This document shows, piece after piece, positions 1 to 9,488 of a stretch of 64,000 bases of DNA. This stretch comes from Pseudopedobacter sp965218985 (lineage in GTDB: Bacteria; Bacteroidota; Bacteroidia; Sphingobacteriales; Sphingobacteriaceae), in contig CBDCMP010000006.1 in the NCBI GenBank assembly GCA_965218985.1, positions 248,001 through 312,000 on the forward strand, read 5' to 3'. The notes below the pieces were generated by a model. It did no database searches, had not been told where the DNA came from, and was given only the letters and a program-made list of their open reading frames with translations. The position numbers and the translations under genes are program-made. The first letter of the stretch is position 1. The number at the start of each line of letters is the position of its first letter.

Positions 1-1
1 A

Positions 2-1153
2 AACGAGGGAACTACTACCGTAGACTTAAGTCGTTATACATTAAAGTACTGGTTTGTAGCAGAAAATTATGCGCTATTACAGGCAAATATAGACTATGCA
101 CAGATTGGCAGGCAGCATATTCATACCAGTTTTACTTTATTGGATACTTTAAGAAAAGGAGCAAATGCCTGTTTGGAATTAAGTTTTGACACAATTGCTT
201 TTCAGTTGAATGGCTTGAGTGATTCTGGACCTGTCCAGCTGAGAATTAACAAAACAGACTGGAGTGATTTTGATGAAACAAATGATTATTCTTACCAGCC
301 TTTTACGGAATACAGCTTAACTTCTCAAATCACTCTTTATAAGGATGGCCAATTAATTTGGGGCGATGAACCTCAGAAATTAACGGAGCAGCCACTTTCA
401 TTAAAGGTATTATACAACAATTTAGATAGAAAGTTGAACAATAATCAAATTAAACCTGGCTTTAAAATAGTGAACGAAGGCGCACAAAAAATAGATTATA
501 AAGATTTAAAGATTAAATACTGGTTTACTGCTGAAGGAAATTCAAGCTTAAAGTTTTATAGCGATTACGCCGAGAAATTGGCAGGAAAACTAAACGCCGA
601 TTTTCAAGATGCCGACCTGTTAAATGCAGATCATGATCTCGAAATAGGATTCACAGAAAATGCCGGATCATTATATGGCTTTAGTAACAGTGGACGCATA
701 GAAACCCGTTTTAATAAAGCCGATTGGAGCAACTTTAATGAAGCCAATGATTATTCTTATGCTGATGTGAATCAGTATTCTGAAAATCCAAAAATCACCC
801 TTTATTATAAAGGAAATCTTGTTTATGGTACAGAACCTTCTTCAACTTTTACGCTTCAAACGTTTTCTGTGGATAACACCTCTAAGACCAATTCCGCTGA
901 ATTGGATAATTTAACCAATCAGTTGTATCCTAATCCCGCAAAAGACAAATTGTATTTTAAATATGCTGATGAAAACGCAAAAGTAATAAGCCTACAGGTT
1001 TCAGACCTGCAAGGGATAAAATTAAATGTGCCTTTTACCAGCAAGGGCAATTTAATAGAAATGAATACGGCTCAACTAACCACAGGCACTTACACCATGC
1101 AGTTACGCCTGGAAGGAAAAACTTATCAAAAGAAATTTTTGATCAATAAATAG
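2..1153 (+). CDS. Secreted double-CBM3 protein with type IX secretion tail (5' end outside window)
   Basis: The frame is open from base 2, so this is the 3' part of a longer gene. Two consecutive domains look like family 3 carbohydrate-binding modules: the first ends near 'ITLYKDGQLIWGDEP' and the second runs from 'SLKVLYNN' through 'IKPGFKIVNEG', 'IKYWFTAEG' and 'RFNKADWSNF' to 'ITLYYKGNLVYGTEP'. The last 75 or so residues ('LYPNPAKDKLYF' to 'KKFLINK') match a type A sorting domain of the type IX secretion system. CBM3 modules bind cellulose or related crystalline glycans; a catalytic domain may lie upstream of the window. The gene sits 16 bp before a GH2 gene on the same strand, so it probably belongs to the same operon. 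The TTG at 140 is internal to the frame and is not the start. The CBM3 and sorting-tail calls are firm; the enzyme activity is unknown. Confidence 0.85.
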   Translation, partial: NEGTTTVDLSRYTLKYWFVAENYALLQANIDYAQIGRQHIHTSFTLLDTLRKGANACLELSFDTIAFQLNGLSDSGPVQLRINKTDWSDFDETNDYSYQPFTEYSLTSQITLYKDGQLIWGDEPQKLTEQPLSLKVLYNNLDRKLNNNQIKPGFKIVNEGAQKIDYKDLKIKYWFTAEGNSSLKFYSDYAEKLAGKLNADFQDADLLNADHDLEIGFTENAGSLYGFSNSGRIETRFNKADWSNFNEANDYSYADVNQYSENPKITLYYKGNLVYGTEPSSTFTLQTFSVDNTSKTNSAELDNLTNQLYPNPAKDKLYFKYADENAKVISLQVSDLQGIKLNVPFTSKGNLIEMNTAQLTTGTYTMQLRLEGKTYQKKFLINK

Positions 1154-1169
1154 GGAGAAAAAGCATCGA

Positions 1170-4100
1170 ATGAAATTATTTTTAACTACTCTCGTATTCA
1201 TAAGTCTAACATTTTGCCTTAAAGCGCAAACTGGTACTGAGGTACAAATTCAAAAAAACACCAAGTCTGTTTCTTTGGATGGATTATGGTATTTTATTCC
1301 GGCAGCAGCCAATTTTAAACCTGTTGATGCCAGTCCCAATGCCGTAGATGAAAAAGCTAAACAGTTAAGAGCGCTAAAACCTAATTGGTTTTCTATAAAA
1401 ACTCCTCAATTTTTAAATCGGATTTCCTGGTGGCTACCCAATGTTTCTCTGGAGTATGAACAGCAGGAAACAGATCGGGTAAACGCATTTCCGTTTGATG
1501 CCACCAAAACACAGTCAGGCTGGTATCTCAAAACAATAGATCTTCCCAAAAATTTCTCGCCGAAACACACCGAGATTTATGCTGATTTTGAAGGAGTAGC
1601 TACCATATCCAGGGTATATTGTAACGGGAACTATGTTGGCGAGCATTTAGGAATGTTTGGTGCTTTTAACTGCCGCCTCACTGCGTTTTTAAAATCCGGC
1701 AAAAACCAGTTGCTGGTTTACGTGGAACGTGGCGTAGTCGCAGAAAAAGGCAATGAAGTGGTTTCTGTTGCCGTAACAGTTCCTGTTACCAGAGACATGC
1801 TGGCCTCTTTAAATTCTGGTTTATTTGGGGGGTTCGGCAATGGTCCTCGGGCAAAGTTTATGGGCATTTGGCAGCCGGTTACTTTAAAGGTTTCTAATCA
1901 TGGAGGAAAAATTAAGGATGTGTTTTTTAACCCCTCCTTAACCGGGCACCATTTAAAAATTGAAATTAAAAATCCTGAAAAGGGAAAAGAGACTGGAGAG
2001 ATATATTATACTATTAAAAGTAATAGAACGAATAAAATACTGGTAAAGGAAACCTCCAAAACGCTAACCTTGAATGGAGGCGGAGAGAAGACTATTCAAA
2101 TTGAAAAGACAGATTTGTCCCCCGTTTTATGGACACCTGATCACCCCTATCTTTATGATCTTATTGTACAATGGAAAAATAAAAAGGGCTATGTGATAGA
2201 TGAATACCAGTGCGAAATAGGTTATCGCACAGTAGCTACCCGGGGAAATGAAATTTTACTGAATGGCAAACCCTATTGGTTAAGAGGGGCAGATATGCCA
2301 CCTTATGGTTATAAACCTAATGATGAAAGAACAGCAAGAGCCTTTTTACAACTGATGCATGATGGCAATACGGTAATTACTCGAACCCACGGCAACCCCT
2401 GGAATGATATGTGGTACAAAGCGACCGATGAAATTGGTATTGGGGTAAGTAGCGAAGGTGTGAGGCCTTGGGCATTGATGACCACAGCGCCACCACCAGC
2501 GACAGCTATTTTAGCCCATTGGAAACAAGAGCAGTTAGAGTCTATCAAAAAATATAGAAACCATCCGAGTATTCTTTTCTACGAATTATCTAACGAGGGT
2601 TTGCAAGGCGATCACGAAAATCCTGAAAAGCTTGATATTTTTAAAGATCTGATTGATGCGGTAAGAAAAGAAGATCCAAGCCGGCCAATTTTCCAGACGT
2701 CAGGTGATCCTGATGTGCGCCACCAGGCAGATATAGAAGATGTACATTCTTATTGGGGTTGGTATGAATCTTCGTCTTTTATTAACGATTACACCAAATC
2801 TCATCGGGGATTAACTTTGGGAGACGGAAGGCCGTTTGTAAACGAAGAATGTGCTGTGCCTTACTCCATGATCGACAATGGAGCAGTACATTCGGCGTAC
2901 GTTGGCCGTTATTCCGCTCAAAGCTGGGTGGGAGACATTGGCGTCTACGGAAAAAATACCGACTTTTATCAACAGCATATCTACTTGGAAGGCAAGATGA
3001 AGGCAGAGAAACTGCGTTACAGCAGAAAGGTGATCCCTACTGCAGGTTTTTTGTTATTTAGCAATGTAACATGGATACAGCATGCTTTATCCAGGCCGCC
3101 CGAAGAATGGAATCCTTTTCCAGTTTACGAGGGGGTAAAAGAAGGCTTTCAGCCTATTCTGGTTGCCATGGAAAGTCCACAAAGAAACTTTTTTGAGCGA
3201 GACACACTGCGTACTAAAATATATTTGGTAAATGATGATACTCAGTTTAAGGATTTAAAGAATACTGCTCTAACCATACAGTTAATAAATTCAGAAGATG
3301 AAATTATTAAGGAACAGAAGATTAAAACCGGAGACGTTAATTATTACGGAGTAAAAAGTAATCTTATTTCTATCATTTTTCCAAAAGCAAGAAAAGCTGA
3401 AGAAGCCTACACGCTGATTTTTAAATTATTTGAGGAGAACGGCAAACAAGTTTCGTTAAATAAATATGAAATCAAGCTTTATAAACAGCAGGAGAAGTTG
3501 GCGAAAAAGTCATTAAATATACTTTCTCTAGGAAATACTCCTGCAGTAAATACTGATCTCCAAAGCCTTGGTAATTTAAACACCTCTTTTAAAAAGCAAA
3601 AGGCTGATGTCATTATTTTAGGACCAACGGCAACAGAAATTGCTAAAGCGGTAATTTTACAATATCTGAAAAAAGGTGGCAGGTTAATCGTGTTGCAGCA
3701 GCAGCAAGCCGCCCACCGTTTCTGCCTAGATGTTTTAGTGCCGGATCATGGAGACATAGGAGAAAAGTCGAAGGATAACGATTCCTACATGTATAGCAAT
3801 TCTAAGATTTTCAAAAATTCATTGGAACGCTCAAAAGGCGAATTTGTGGAAATGCTCGGTTGGGATAAGCATCCGGCAATTTTTAAAGGATTAAAAGCGA
3901 TGGATTGGAAATGGTGGGCCATGAAAGACAGTACAGCAGCTTATGTAAGTATGGCCAGTCATAAAATAGCCATCAACAACCCTAACGTGATTCCTTTGGG
4001 AAGATACCTCAACTCCCATTTTTACTGGCAGGGGGATCTAAAGAAAATTTATGAAGGGACTATATCTTATCCGGTTTTTGCAGTAAATGAAAATTACGGG

Positions 4101-4202
4101 AAGCTTGTAGTATGCGAATTAAATATTACACAAAGTATTGGTACTGACCCCCGGGCTGCAATTACATTAAACAACCTAATTACTGCACCAATTACCAATT
4201 AA
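1170..4202 (+). CDS. Exported glycoside hydrolase family 2 protein
   Basis: A signal peptide (residues 1-19, ending 'CLKAQ') is followed by a sugar-binding jelly-roll region with 'SGWYLKTIDLP', an immunoglobulin-like region, and a TIM barrel. The 'LSNEGL' motif places the probable acid/base at Glu476 after Asn475, and 'FVNEECAVPY' holds the probable nucleophile (Glu559 or Glu560). At 1,010 residues it is long for GH2; the last 230 residues ('VIILGPTATEIAKA' onward) look like an additional glutamine-amidotransferase-like or beta-sandwich region that I cannot name. GH2 enzymes are retaining beta-glycosidases (galactosidase, glucuronidase, mannosidase and others); the substrate cannot be read from sequence. 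The start follows the CBM3 gene by 16 bp with a purine-rich stretch before it. Confidence 0.85.
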   Translation: MKLFLTTLVFISLTFCLKAQTGTEVQIQKNTKSVSLDGLWYFIPAAANFKPVDASPNAVDEKAKQLRALKPNWFSIKTPQFLNRISWWLPNVSLEYEQQETDRVNAFPFDATKTQSGWYLKTIDLPKNFSPKHTEIYADFEGVATISRVYCNGNYVGEHLGMFGAFNCRLTAFLKSGKNQLLVYVERGVVAEKGNEVVSVAVTVPVTRDMLASLNSGLFGGFGNGPRAKFMGIWQPVTLKVSNHGGKIKDVFFNPSLTGHHLKIEIKNPEKGKETGEIYYTIKSNRTNKILVKETSKTLTLNGGGEKTIQIEKTDLSPVLWTPDHPYLYDLIVQWKNKKGYVIDEYQCEIGYRTVATRGNEILLNGKPYWLRGADMPPYGYKPNDERTARAFLQLMHDGNTVITRTHGNPWNDMWYKATDEIGIGVSSEGVRPWALMTTAPPPATAILAHWKQEQLESIKKYRNHPSILFYELSNEGLQGDHENPEKLDIFKDLIDAVRKEDPSRPIFQTSGDPDVRHQADIEDVHSYWGWYESSSFINDYTKSHRGLTLGDGRPFVNEECAVPYSMIDNGAVHSAYVGRYSAQSWVGDIGVYGKNTDFYQQHIYLEGKMKAEKLRYSRKVIPTAGFLLFSNVTWIQHALSRPPEEWNPFPVYEGVKEGFQPILVAMESPQRNFFERDTLRTKIYLVNDDTQFKDLKNTALTIQLINSEDEIIKEQKIKTGDVNYYGVKSNLISIIFPKARKAEEAYTLIFKLFEENGKQVSLNKYEIKLYKQQEKLAKKSLNILSLGNTPAVNTDLQSLGNLNTSFKKQKADVIILGPTATEIAKAVILQYLKKGGRLIVLQQQQAAHRFCLDVLVPDHGDIGEKSKDNDSYMYSNSKIFKNSLERSKGEFVEMLGWDKHPAIFKGLKAMDWKWWAMKDSTAAYVSMASHKIAINNPNVIPLGRYLNSHFYWQGDLKKIYEGTISYPVFAVNENYGKLVVCELNITQSIGTDPRAAITLNNLITAPITN

Positions 4203-4361
4203 AACAATAAATGACAAAGCTGATAATAAATATTTTGTTTGTAGTGGTTAGAGGCAGTTCGGATTTTTGGAGCTCTCTTTTTAGTTTTTGTTAGACGATG
4301 TTTAATAGAACAGTACAGTGCAGGTTGCCGCTTAAATTTACTTAGGATATCTTAGCAATAG

Positions 4362-4379
4362 CAAACAAGAATTTGTTTG
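4362..4379. promoter_or_regulatory. Small perfect palindrome upstream of susC
   Basis: CAAACAA and TTGTTTG form 7-bp arms around a 4-base centre, in the 284-bp gap before the SusC gene, about 108 bp upstream of its start. This gap is the largest intergenic interval in the first half of the locus and probably carries the promoter for susC-susD. The palindrome could be an operator, but no regulator gene is present in the window to pair it with. I found no clear TAnnTTTG element in the gap. Confidence 0.3.
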
Positions 4380-4486
4380 TGATAACCAATTATTTAATCA
4401 AAAGACATTTACAAGAATTACAAGTTCGCGACTAAATTCATGTAAAGAGTTTAAATTATTTTTTTTTAAAACCTAATTTAAAAACA

Positions 4487-7400
4487 ATGAAAAAAAAACT
4501 ACTAAACACCATTTCTGTATGGTGCATGGTAATGTTGTTTATGCTTTGCATGAGTAGCGTAGCGTTTGCACAGGAAACCATTACCGGAAAGGTAACAGAC
4601 AAAAATGATGGAGGCTCTTTGCCAGGAGTAACCGTAAGGGTAAAGAATACTACCATAGGTGTAGTAACTGATATTAACGGTAACTACAAAATTAACCCCG
4701 GAAAAGGGAATGCATTGGTTTTTACCTACTTGGGTTATGAAGAACTGGAAAAACCAATTGAAGATGGCATAAGAGTGATTGATGCGCAAATGTCGTCTTC
4801 AAGTTTGAGTTTAAACCAGGTAGAAGTAGTAGCTTATGGTACGCAAAAGAAAGCTTCTGTAACTGGGGCAATTTCATCTATCCAAACTAAAGAGATTAAA
4901 CAAAGTCCGGCGGCAAATTTAGCGGTAACTTTAGCAGGCAGACTTCCTGGATTAACCGCATTACAAAGAAGCGGGGAGCCGGGTAGAGATTTAACCCAGA
5001 TTTTTATCAGGGGCCAGGGTACCGTAAATGCACAATCTCCTATCATTTTAGTAGATGGAGTAGAAAGAGAGTTAACCTATATAGATCCTAATGAAGTGGA
5101 ATCGGTTACTATTTTGAAAGATGCTTCCTCTACTGCCATCTTTGGGGTGCGAGGGGCTAACGGGGTTATTTTGGTAACAACAAAAAGAGGAACTTCTGAA
5201 GTGCCGGAGATTAACTTTACTGCTGAGGCTGGCGGTCAGGATTTTACCAGAGTAGCACAACCCGTGGATGCGTACAATTTTGCCAGGCTAAGAAATTTAG
5301 CGCAGGTTAATGACGGAAAGGATCCGGCTTATTCAGATGCAGCATTAGAAGCTTATAAAACAGGGTCTGATCCAATCAGGTATCCTAATACAGACTGGGA
5401 AAAGGTTTTAATTAAAAATTATGCGCCTCAACAACGTTATAATTTAAATATTTCTGGTGCAGGCAAAGCTGTACACTATTTTGTAAATGCAGGTGTATTC
5501 AATCAGGGCGGGCAGTTCAAAACTGAAGATAACCTGGATTACGATCCAAGTTTTAAACTGAACCGGTATAATTTCAGATCGAATATAGATTTGCAGATTA
5601 ATAAAAATTTGAAAGCCTATTTAAATATTGCTGGCTATCTCGAGAAACAAAATTCACCTTACGGGGTAACTATAGCTTCCACTGGACAGGGCGGGCAGTC
5701 TCCCTCGTATTTCATATTGGCAAATATTTTCGATTTGCCATCCAACGTACCCGGCCCACTTTCGCCTGACGGTTCGGTGTCAACAACTTCGACCATAGTA
5801 AATGCACCTTATGGACTTTTAAACAGAAGCGGTTACAGGCAACAAACCAGGAGTAATGTAACAGCAACCTATGGCATGGAACAGCAACTTGATTTTATTA
5901 CCAAAGGTTTATCTGCAAAGGCTGTAATTTCTTTCGACTCTAAGTCTATTAATAATTTAAATGCTTCAAAAAGCTTTGCAAAGGAAGTACAAACCATTAA
6001 TCCAAATCTTCAGGGAGCTGATGGAAAAGACAGTGTTTATTATGTGCCTTTTAATGCAGATATAGATGGAACATTATCTATTGGTGGTGATCGGAATTTT
6101 TCTAGCTTATCCAATTTCCAAGGTTTTTTAAATTATAACAGAACATTTGGGAAACATAGTGTAGGGGCCTTATTGCTTTTTCAGCAACAAAAGAACATCA
6201 TTGATGCCCAGCTTCCATTTAACTTAAGAGGGATATCCAATAGATTAACTTACGGTTATGATAACAAGTATTTTGCTGAATTTGATGCGGGTTATAACGG
6301 TTCAGAACAATTTGCAAAAGGACGAAGATTTGGATTCTTCCCGGCAGTCTCAGGAGCATGGGTCATTTCTAATGAGAAGTTTTGGGAAAATATCAAAGCT
6401 ATCAATTCTTTAAAAATAAGAGGTTCGTATGGTGAAGTAGGTAACGATAGAATTGGTAACGACAGATTTTTATACCTGGATGATATTGCTGTTAATGGCG
6501 GAGGATATTCTGCTAGTTTAGGTTTAGGTCAGCGAATACAGATCAACCAGCTAAAAAACGCGGCCTTACAGTGGGAGGTTGCAAAGAAGGCCGATATTGG
6601 TTTAGAAGTCGGTTTTCTAAACTCATTTAGTTTGATTGTGGATGTCTTTAAAGAAAAAAGAGACAATATTTTAAGGAACAGGGGAACTATCCCTGTTTTA
6701 AATGGCTTGCCTCTTAGTGCCCTTCCTCCTGTGAATATTGGAGTTATTGATAATAAAGGCTATGAAGCTGAATTAAATTATAAAAAGTTCTATAATAAAG
6801 ATTTTTCTATACTGTCCAGGATCAACGTCAGTTATGCTAAAAACAAGCAGCTCTTCGCGGATGAACCTCAGCTTCCCGACAGCTATGCTTACAGCTATAG
6901 ACAACAAGGTTACCGGATTGGTCAGAATTTTGGATATATCGTAGATAAATACTTCGAAAACCAGCAAGAAATAGACAATTCACCGGTTCAAAGCGTAGGT
7001 GGTCATGCATCAAGACCTGGAGACTTTAAATATAAAGATCTCAATAATGATGGATTGATTAATGAACAGGACGTGGCACCCATTGGCTATTCAAACGTTC
7101 CTGAATATTCTTTTGGAGGAGCCCTGAGTGTAACTTATAAGAATTTTGATGTGAGCGTTCTATTCCAGGGAGTTTCAAATGTTACTAATTTCTACCAAAG
7201 CAGGGGTACATTTCCCGGCAGTAACTATTATACCAATCATTTGAATAGCTGGACTGCTGAAAGAGCAGCTAATGGAGAATCAATCACTTACCCAAGGTTA
7301 ACCACAGAGCCATCACCAAACGAAATTAGAAATTCATTCTTTATAATTGATGCCAGCTACATGAGGTTAAAGAATGCGGAAATTGGTTATACGCTGCCTA

Positions 7401-7570
7401 CCAGTTTAACAAATAAGATAGGCTCCAAAAGAGTTAGAATTTATGCGAATGGCCTTAATTTAATTACCTGGGACAATTTGCCATCAAAACAGTTTGATCC
7501 GGAATTAACAAGTGAACTGGCATACCCTGTAACCCGAGTAATTAACTTTGGTTTAAACGTAGCTTTTTAA
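4487..7570 (+). CDS. susC: SusC/RagA-type TonB-linked outer membrane transporter
   Basis: The protein has a signal peptide (residues about 1-28), a carboxypeptidase-regulatory-like beta-sandwich domain ('ITGKVTDKNDGGSLPGVTV' to about residue 105), a TonB plug with the family hallmarks 'GRLPGLTALQRSGEPG', 'IFIRGQGT', 'PIILVDGVER', 'VESVTILKDASSTAIFG' and 'GVILVTTKRG', and then a long beta-barrel ending in an aromatic residue ('VINFGLNVAF'). The length of 1,027 residues is normal. With the adjacent SusD it imports oligosaccharides across the outer membrane using TonB energy. There is no STN domain, so it is not of the anti-sigma-coupled subtype. The stop lies 23 bp before susD, the usual tandem order. 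The gene symbol denotes family only. Confidence 0.96.
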   Translation: MKKKLLNTISVWCMVMLFMLCMSSVAFAQETITGKVTDKNDGGSLPGVTVRVKNTTIGVVTDINGNYKINPGKGNALVFTYLGYEELEKPIEDGIRVIDAQMSSSSLSLNQVEVVAYGTQKKASVTGAISSIQTKEIKQSPAANLAVTLAGRLPGLTALQRSGEPGRDLTQIFIRGQGTVNAQSPIILVDGVERELTYIDPNEVESVTILKDASSTAIFGVRGANGVILVTTKRGTSEVPEINFTAEAGGQDFTRVAQPVDAYNFARLRNLAQVNDGKDPAYSDAALEAYKTGSDPIRYPNTDWEKVLIKNYAPQQRYNLNISGAGKAVHYFVNAGVFNQGGQFKTEDNLDYDPSFKLNRYNFRSNIDLQINKNLKAYLNIAGYLEKQNSPYGVTIASTGQGGQSPSYFILANIFDLPSNVPGPLSPDGSVSTTSTIVNAPYGLLNRSGYRQQTRSNVTATYGMEQQLDFITKGLSAKAVISFDSKSINNLNASKSFAKEVQTINPNLQGADGKDSVYYVPFNADIDGTLSIGGDRNFSSLSNFQGFLNYNRTFGKHSVGALLLFQQQKNIIDAQLPFNLRGISNRLTYGYDNKYFAEFDAGYNGSEQFAKGRRFGFFPAVSGAWVISNEKFWENIKAINSLKIRGSYGEVGNDRIGNDRFLYLDDIAVNGGGYSASLGLGQRIQINQLKNAALQWEVAKKADIGLEVGFLNSFSLIVDVFKEKRDNILRNRGTIPVLNGLPLSALPPVNIGVIDNKGYEAELNYKKFYNKDFSILSRINVSYAKNKQLFADEPQLPDSYAYSYRQQGYRIGQNFGYIVDKYFENQQEIDNSPVQSVGGHASRPGDFKYKDLNNDGLINEQDVAPIGYSNVPEYSFGGALSVTYKNFDVSVLFQGVSNVTNFYQSRGTFPGSNYYTNHLNSWTAERAANGESITYPRLTTEPSPNEIRNSFFIIDASYMRLKNAEIGYTLPTSLTNKIGSKRVRIYANGLNLITWDNLPSKQFDPELTSELAYPVTRVINFGLNVAF

Positions 7571-7593
7571 TAAACATACTAAGACATAAGACA

Positions 7594-9339
7594 ATGAAAA
7601 AGATAATAATTTGTGTAGTGGCTTTATTTACGCTGAGTATCGGATGTAAGAAAGATCCATTAGATATTACCCCGGATGGAAGAATAACGTTAGACGCTGT
7701 TTTTAAAAATGAAAAACAGACAGAAGCATTTTTAAATACAGTTTATAGCAATATTCCCAGTTACTTTTATAAATATCAGTTTTTTGCCTATTTAGAGGGA
7801 TGTACAGATAATGCTGCAGATGCAGATGTAGGTAACGAGGGATCCAATATTGCAAATAATTGGATTTCTGGATCGCTAACCCCATCAAATAACCCCTTAG
7901 AGTTAGCTGGTCAAGGGAATGGAATAATTCATTACAATACTTTCTGGTCAGGTATTTATGATGCCAATGTGTTTCTAGAGAACGTTGCTACCGCAAACAT
8001 CCCTATTGAAGTGAACAGGGAAAGATTTAAAGGAGAAGCACAACTATTAAGAGCATTCTATTATTTGGAATTAATTAAACAGTATGGGGCCTTACCTATT
8101 ATTGATAAGCCGTTTGATGCAACTTTTGATTATACTAGTTTAAAAAGACCTACTTTCCAGGAGTGTGTAGATTTTATTGTTAAAGATTGCGATGATGCAA
8201 TTGCTAATCAGCAATTACCCATGCGCATAACTGAGGAAGGTGAGCGGGGACGCTTTACTAAAGCCGTAGCCTATGCCATAAAATCAGAAGCTTTATTATA
8301 CAATGCCAGTCCTTTATGGAATCCATCAAATGATCAATCAAAATGGCAGGCTGCATCTATCGGTTCACAACAGGCATTAACCGCATTAACTGCTGGAGGG
8401 GAGTATAAGCTTTATCCCGATTATGAAGAATATTTTTACAGTACATCAGATATGTCTCCTAATCCCAGAGATCGCGAAACTATATTTGAAATAAAGGATG
8501 GTTCTCCCGGTACATTTACTATTATTAATTCAATGCCAGGCCAAACTGGGCAGTTTAAAACAGGTTCAACGCCTACTCAAGAGCTGGTAGATAGCTATGA
8601 TATGCAGGCAAGTGGCTTACCGGCCATTACCGGTTATAGTGATGAAGATCATTTAAATCCAGTTATCAATACGGCTTCCGGTTATGACCCTAATAATCCT
8701 TATGTAGGCAGAGACCCAAGATTCTATGCTTCAGTGTGGTATAATGGTGCAATTGATCCTAAATTTAATGGAGCTCCTTACGCTTTACAAATATATAAAG
8801 GTGGAGCTCAGCAGGTGTTAAGAACTCCTCCTGACAGAAAGAATACTCACACTGGTTATTATTTGAGAAAATATTTAAACCCTACTATTCCTACTGGTTC
8901 GGGTTCTGCAGCAAGATGGAAAAAATACCATTTGGCAGAGATCTATTTAAATTTAGCTGAAGCTGAAAATGAGGTTAATGGGCCAACCAATATTGCCTAT
9001 ACAGCTGTAAACGCCATTAGAGCCAGAGCAGGTATGCCTAATATAACTCCTGGCTTATCGAAAGGAGAGTTTAGAACACGTATCCACAATGAAAGAAGAG
9101 TTGAGCTATTTATGGAGGAACATCGCTTCTGGGATGTGAGAAGGTGGGAAATCTTAGATAAAACAGATAAATTAGTTACCGGTATGGAAATTACAAAAAC
9201 TGGGAATAACCTGGAGTATAACCGTTTTGTAGTGGAAACAAGAAATGCTTGGCAGAATAAATACCGGATCTTCCCAATCCCAATTACTGATGCTTCCATT
9301 ATTCCAGATTTTAGCGCAAACCAAAATCCAGGATGGTAA
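7594..9339 (+). CDS. susD: SusD/RagB-type surface glycan-binding lipoprotein
   Basis: A lipoprotein signal ends in 'SIGC' (Cys18), predicting a lipid-anchored outer-membrane protein. The 581 residues show SusD features: an N-terminal 'DPLDITPDGRITLDAVFKN' segment, TPR-like helices with 'RFKGEAQLLRAFYYLELIKQYG', and the C-terminal family signature 'AEIYLNLAEAENEVNG', 'RARAGMPNI' and 'NERRVELFMEEHRFWDVRRW'. It forms the lid of the SusC transporter and binds the oligosaccharide. It is co-transcribed with susC, judging by the 23-bp gap, and is followed by a terminator-like hairpin. Confidence 0.96.
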   Translation: MKKIIICVVALFTLSIGCKKDPLDITPDGRITLDAVFKNEKQTEAFLNTVYSNIPSYFYKYQFFAYLEGCTDNAADADVGNEGSNIANNWISGSLTPSNNPLELAGQGNGIIHYNTFWSGIYDANVFLENVATANIPIEVNRERFKGEAQLLRAFYYLELIKQYGALPIIDKPFDATFDYTSLKRPTFQECVDFIVKDCDDAIANQQLPMRITEEGERGRFTKAVAYAIKSEALLYNASPLWNPSNDQSKWQAASIGSQQALTALTAGGEYKLYPDYEEYFYSTSDMSPNPRDRETIFEIKDGSPGTFTIINSMPGQTGQFKTGSTPTQELVDSYDMQASGLPAITGYSDEDHLNPVINTASGYDPNNPYVGRDPRFYASVWYNGAIDPKFNGAPYALQIYKGGAQQVLRTPPDRKNTHTGYYLRKYLNPTIPTGSGSAARWKKYHLAEIYLNLAEAENEVNGPTNIAYTAVNAIRARAGMPNITPGLSKGEFRTRIHNERRVELFMEEHRFWDVRRWEILDKTDKLVTGMEITKTGNNLEYNRFVVETRNAWQNKYRIFPIPITDASIIPDFSANQNPGW

Positions 9340-9346
9340 ATTATTT

Positions 9347-9372
9347 CAGGAGTTTACTTTGTTAAGCTCCTG
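9347..9372 (+). terminator. Terminator-like hairpin after susD
   Basis: CAGGAGTTTA and TAAGCTCCTG pair as a 10-bp stem with one G-U wobble and a 6-base loop, starting 8 bases past the susD stop. It is followed by ACTTTTG, which is only a weak U-tract, so it may lower readthrough from susCD into the enzyme genes or protect the 3' end of the mRNA rather than stop transcription fully. Confidence 0.5.
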
Positions 9373-9447
9373 ACTTTTGATGAATCATTTTAATCATTTT
9401 TAGGGTTTAATTCCCCGATGCTTGCATCGAAAGAAAAAAGGAATTCC

Positions 9448-9488
9448 TAATTAACTACCTCGTACCCTTGGGTCGAGGTAGTTAATTA
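9448..9488. repeat. Long perfect inverted repeat (15-bp arms)
   Basis: TAATTAACTACCTCG at 9448-9462 is the exact reverse complement of 9474-9488. The 11-base centre contains ACCC and GGGT, which extend the fold. It sits exactly at the point where the GH43 homology begins, between the susD terminator and the wrecked GH43 gene. There is no U-tract after it, so a terminator is unlikely. It may be the scar of a deletion or a mobile palindrome that removed the GH43 5' end. Confidence 0.7.
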
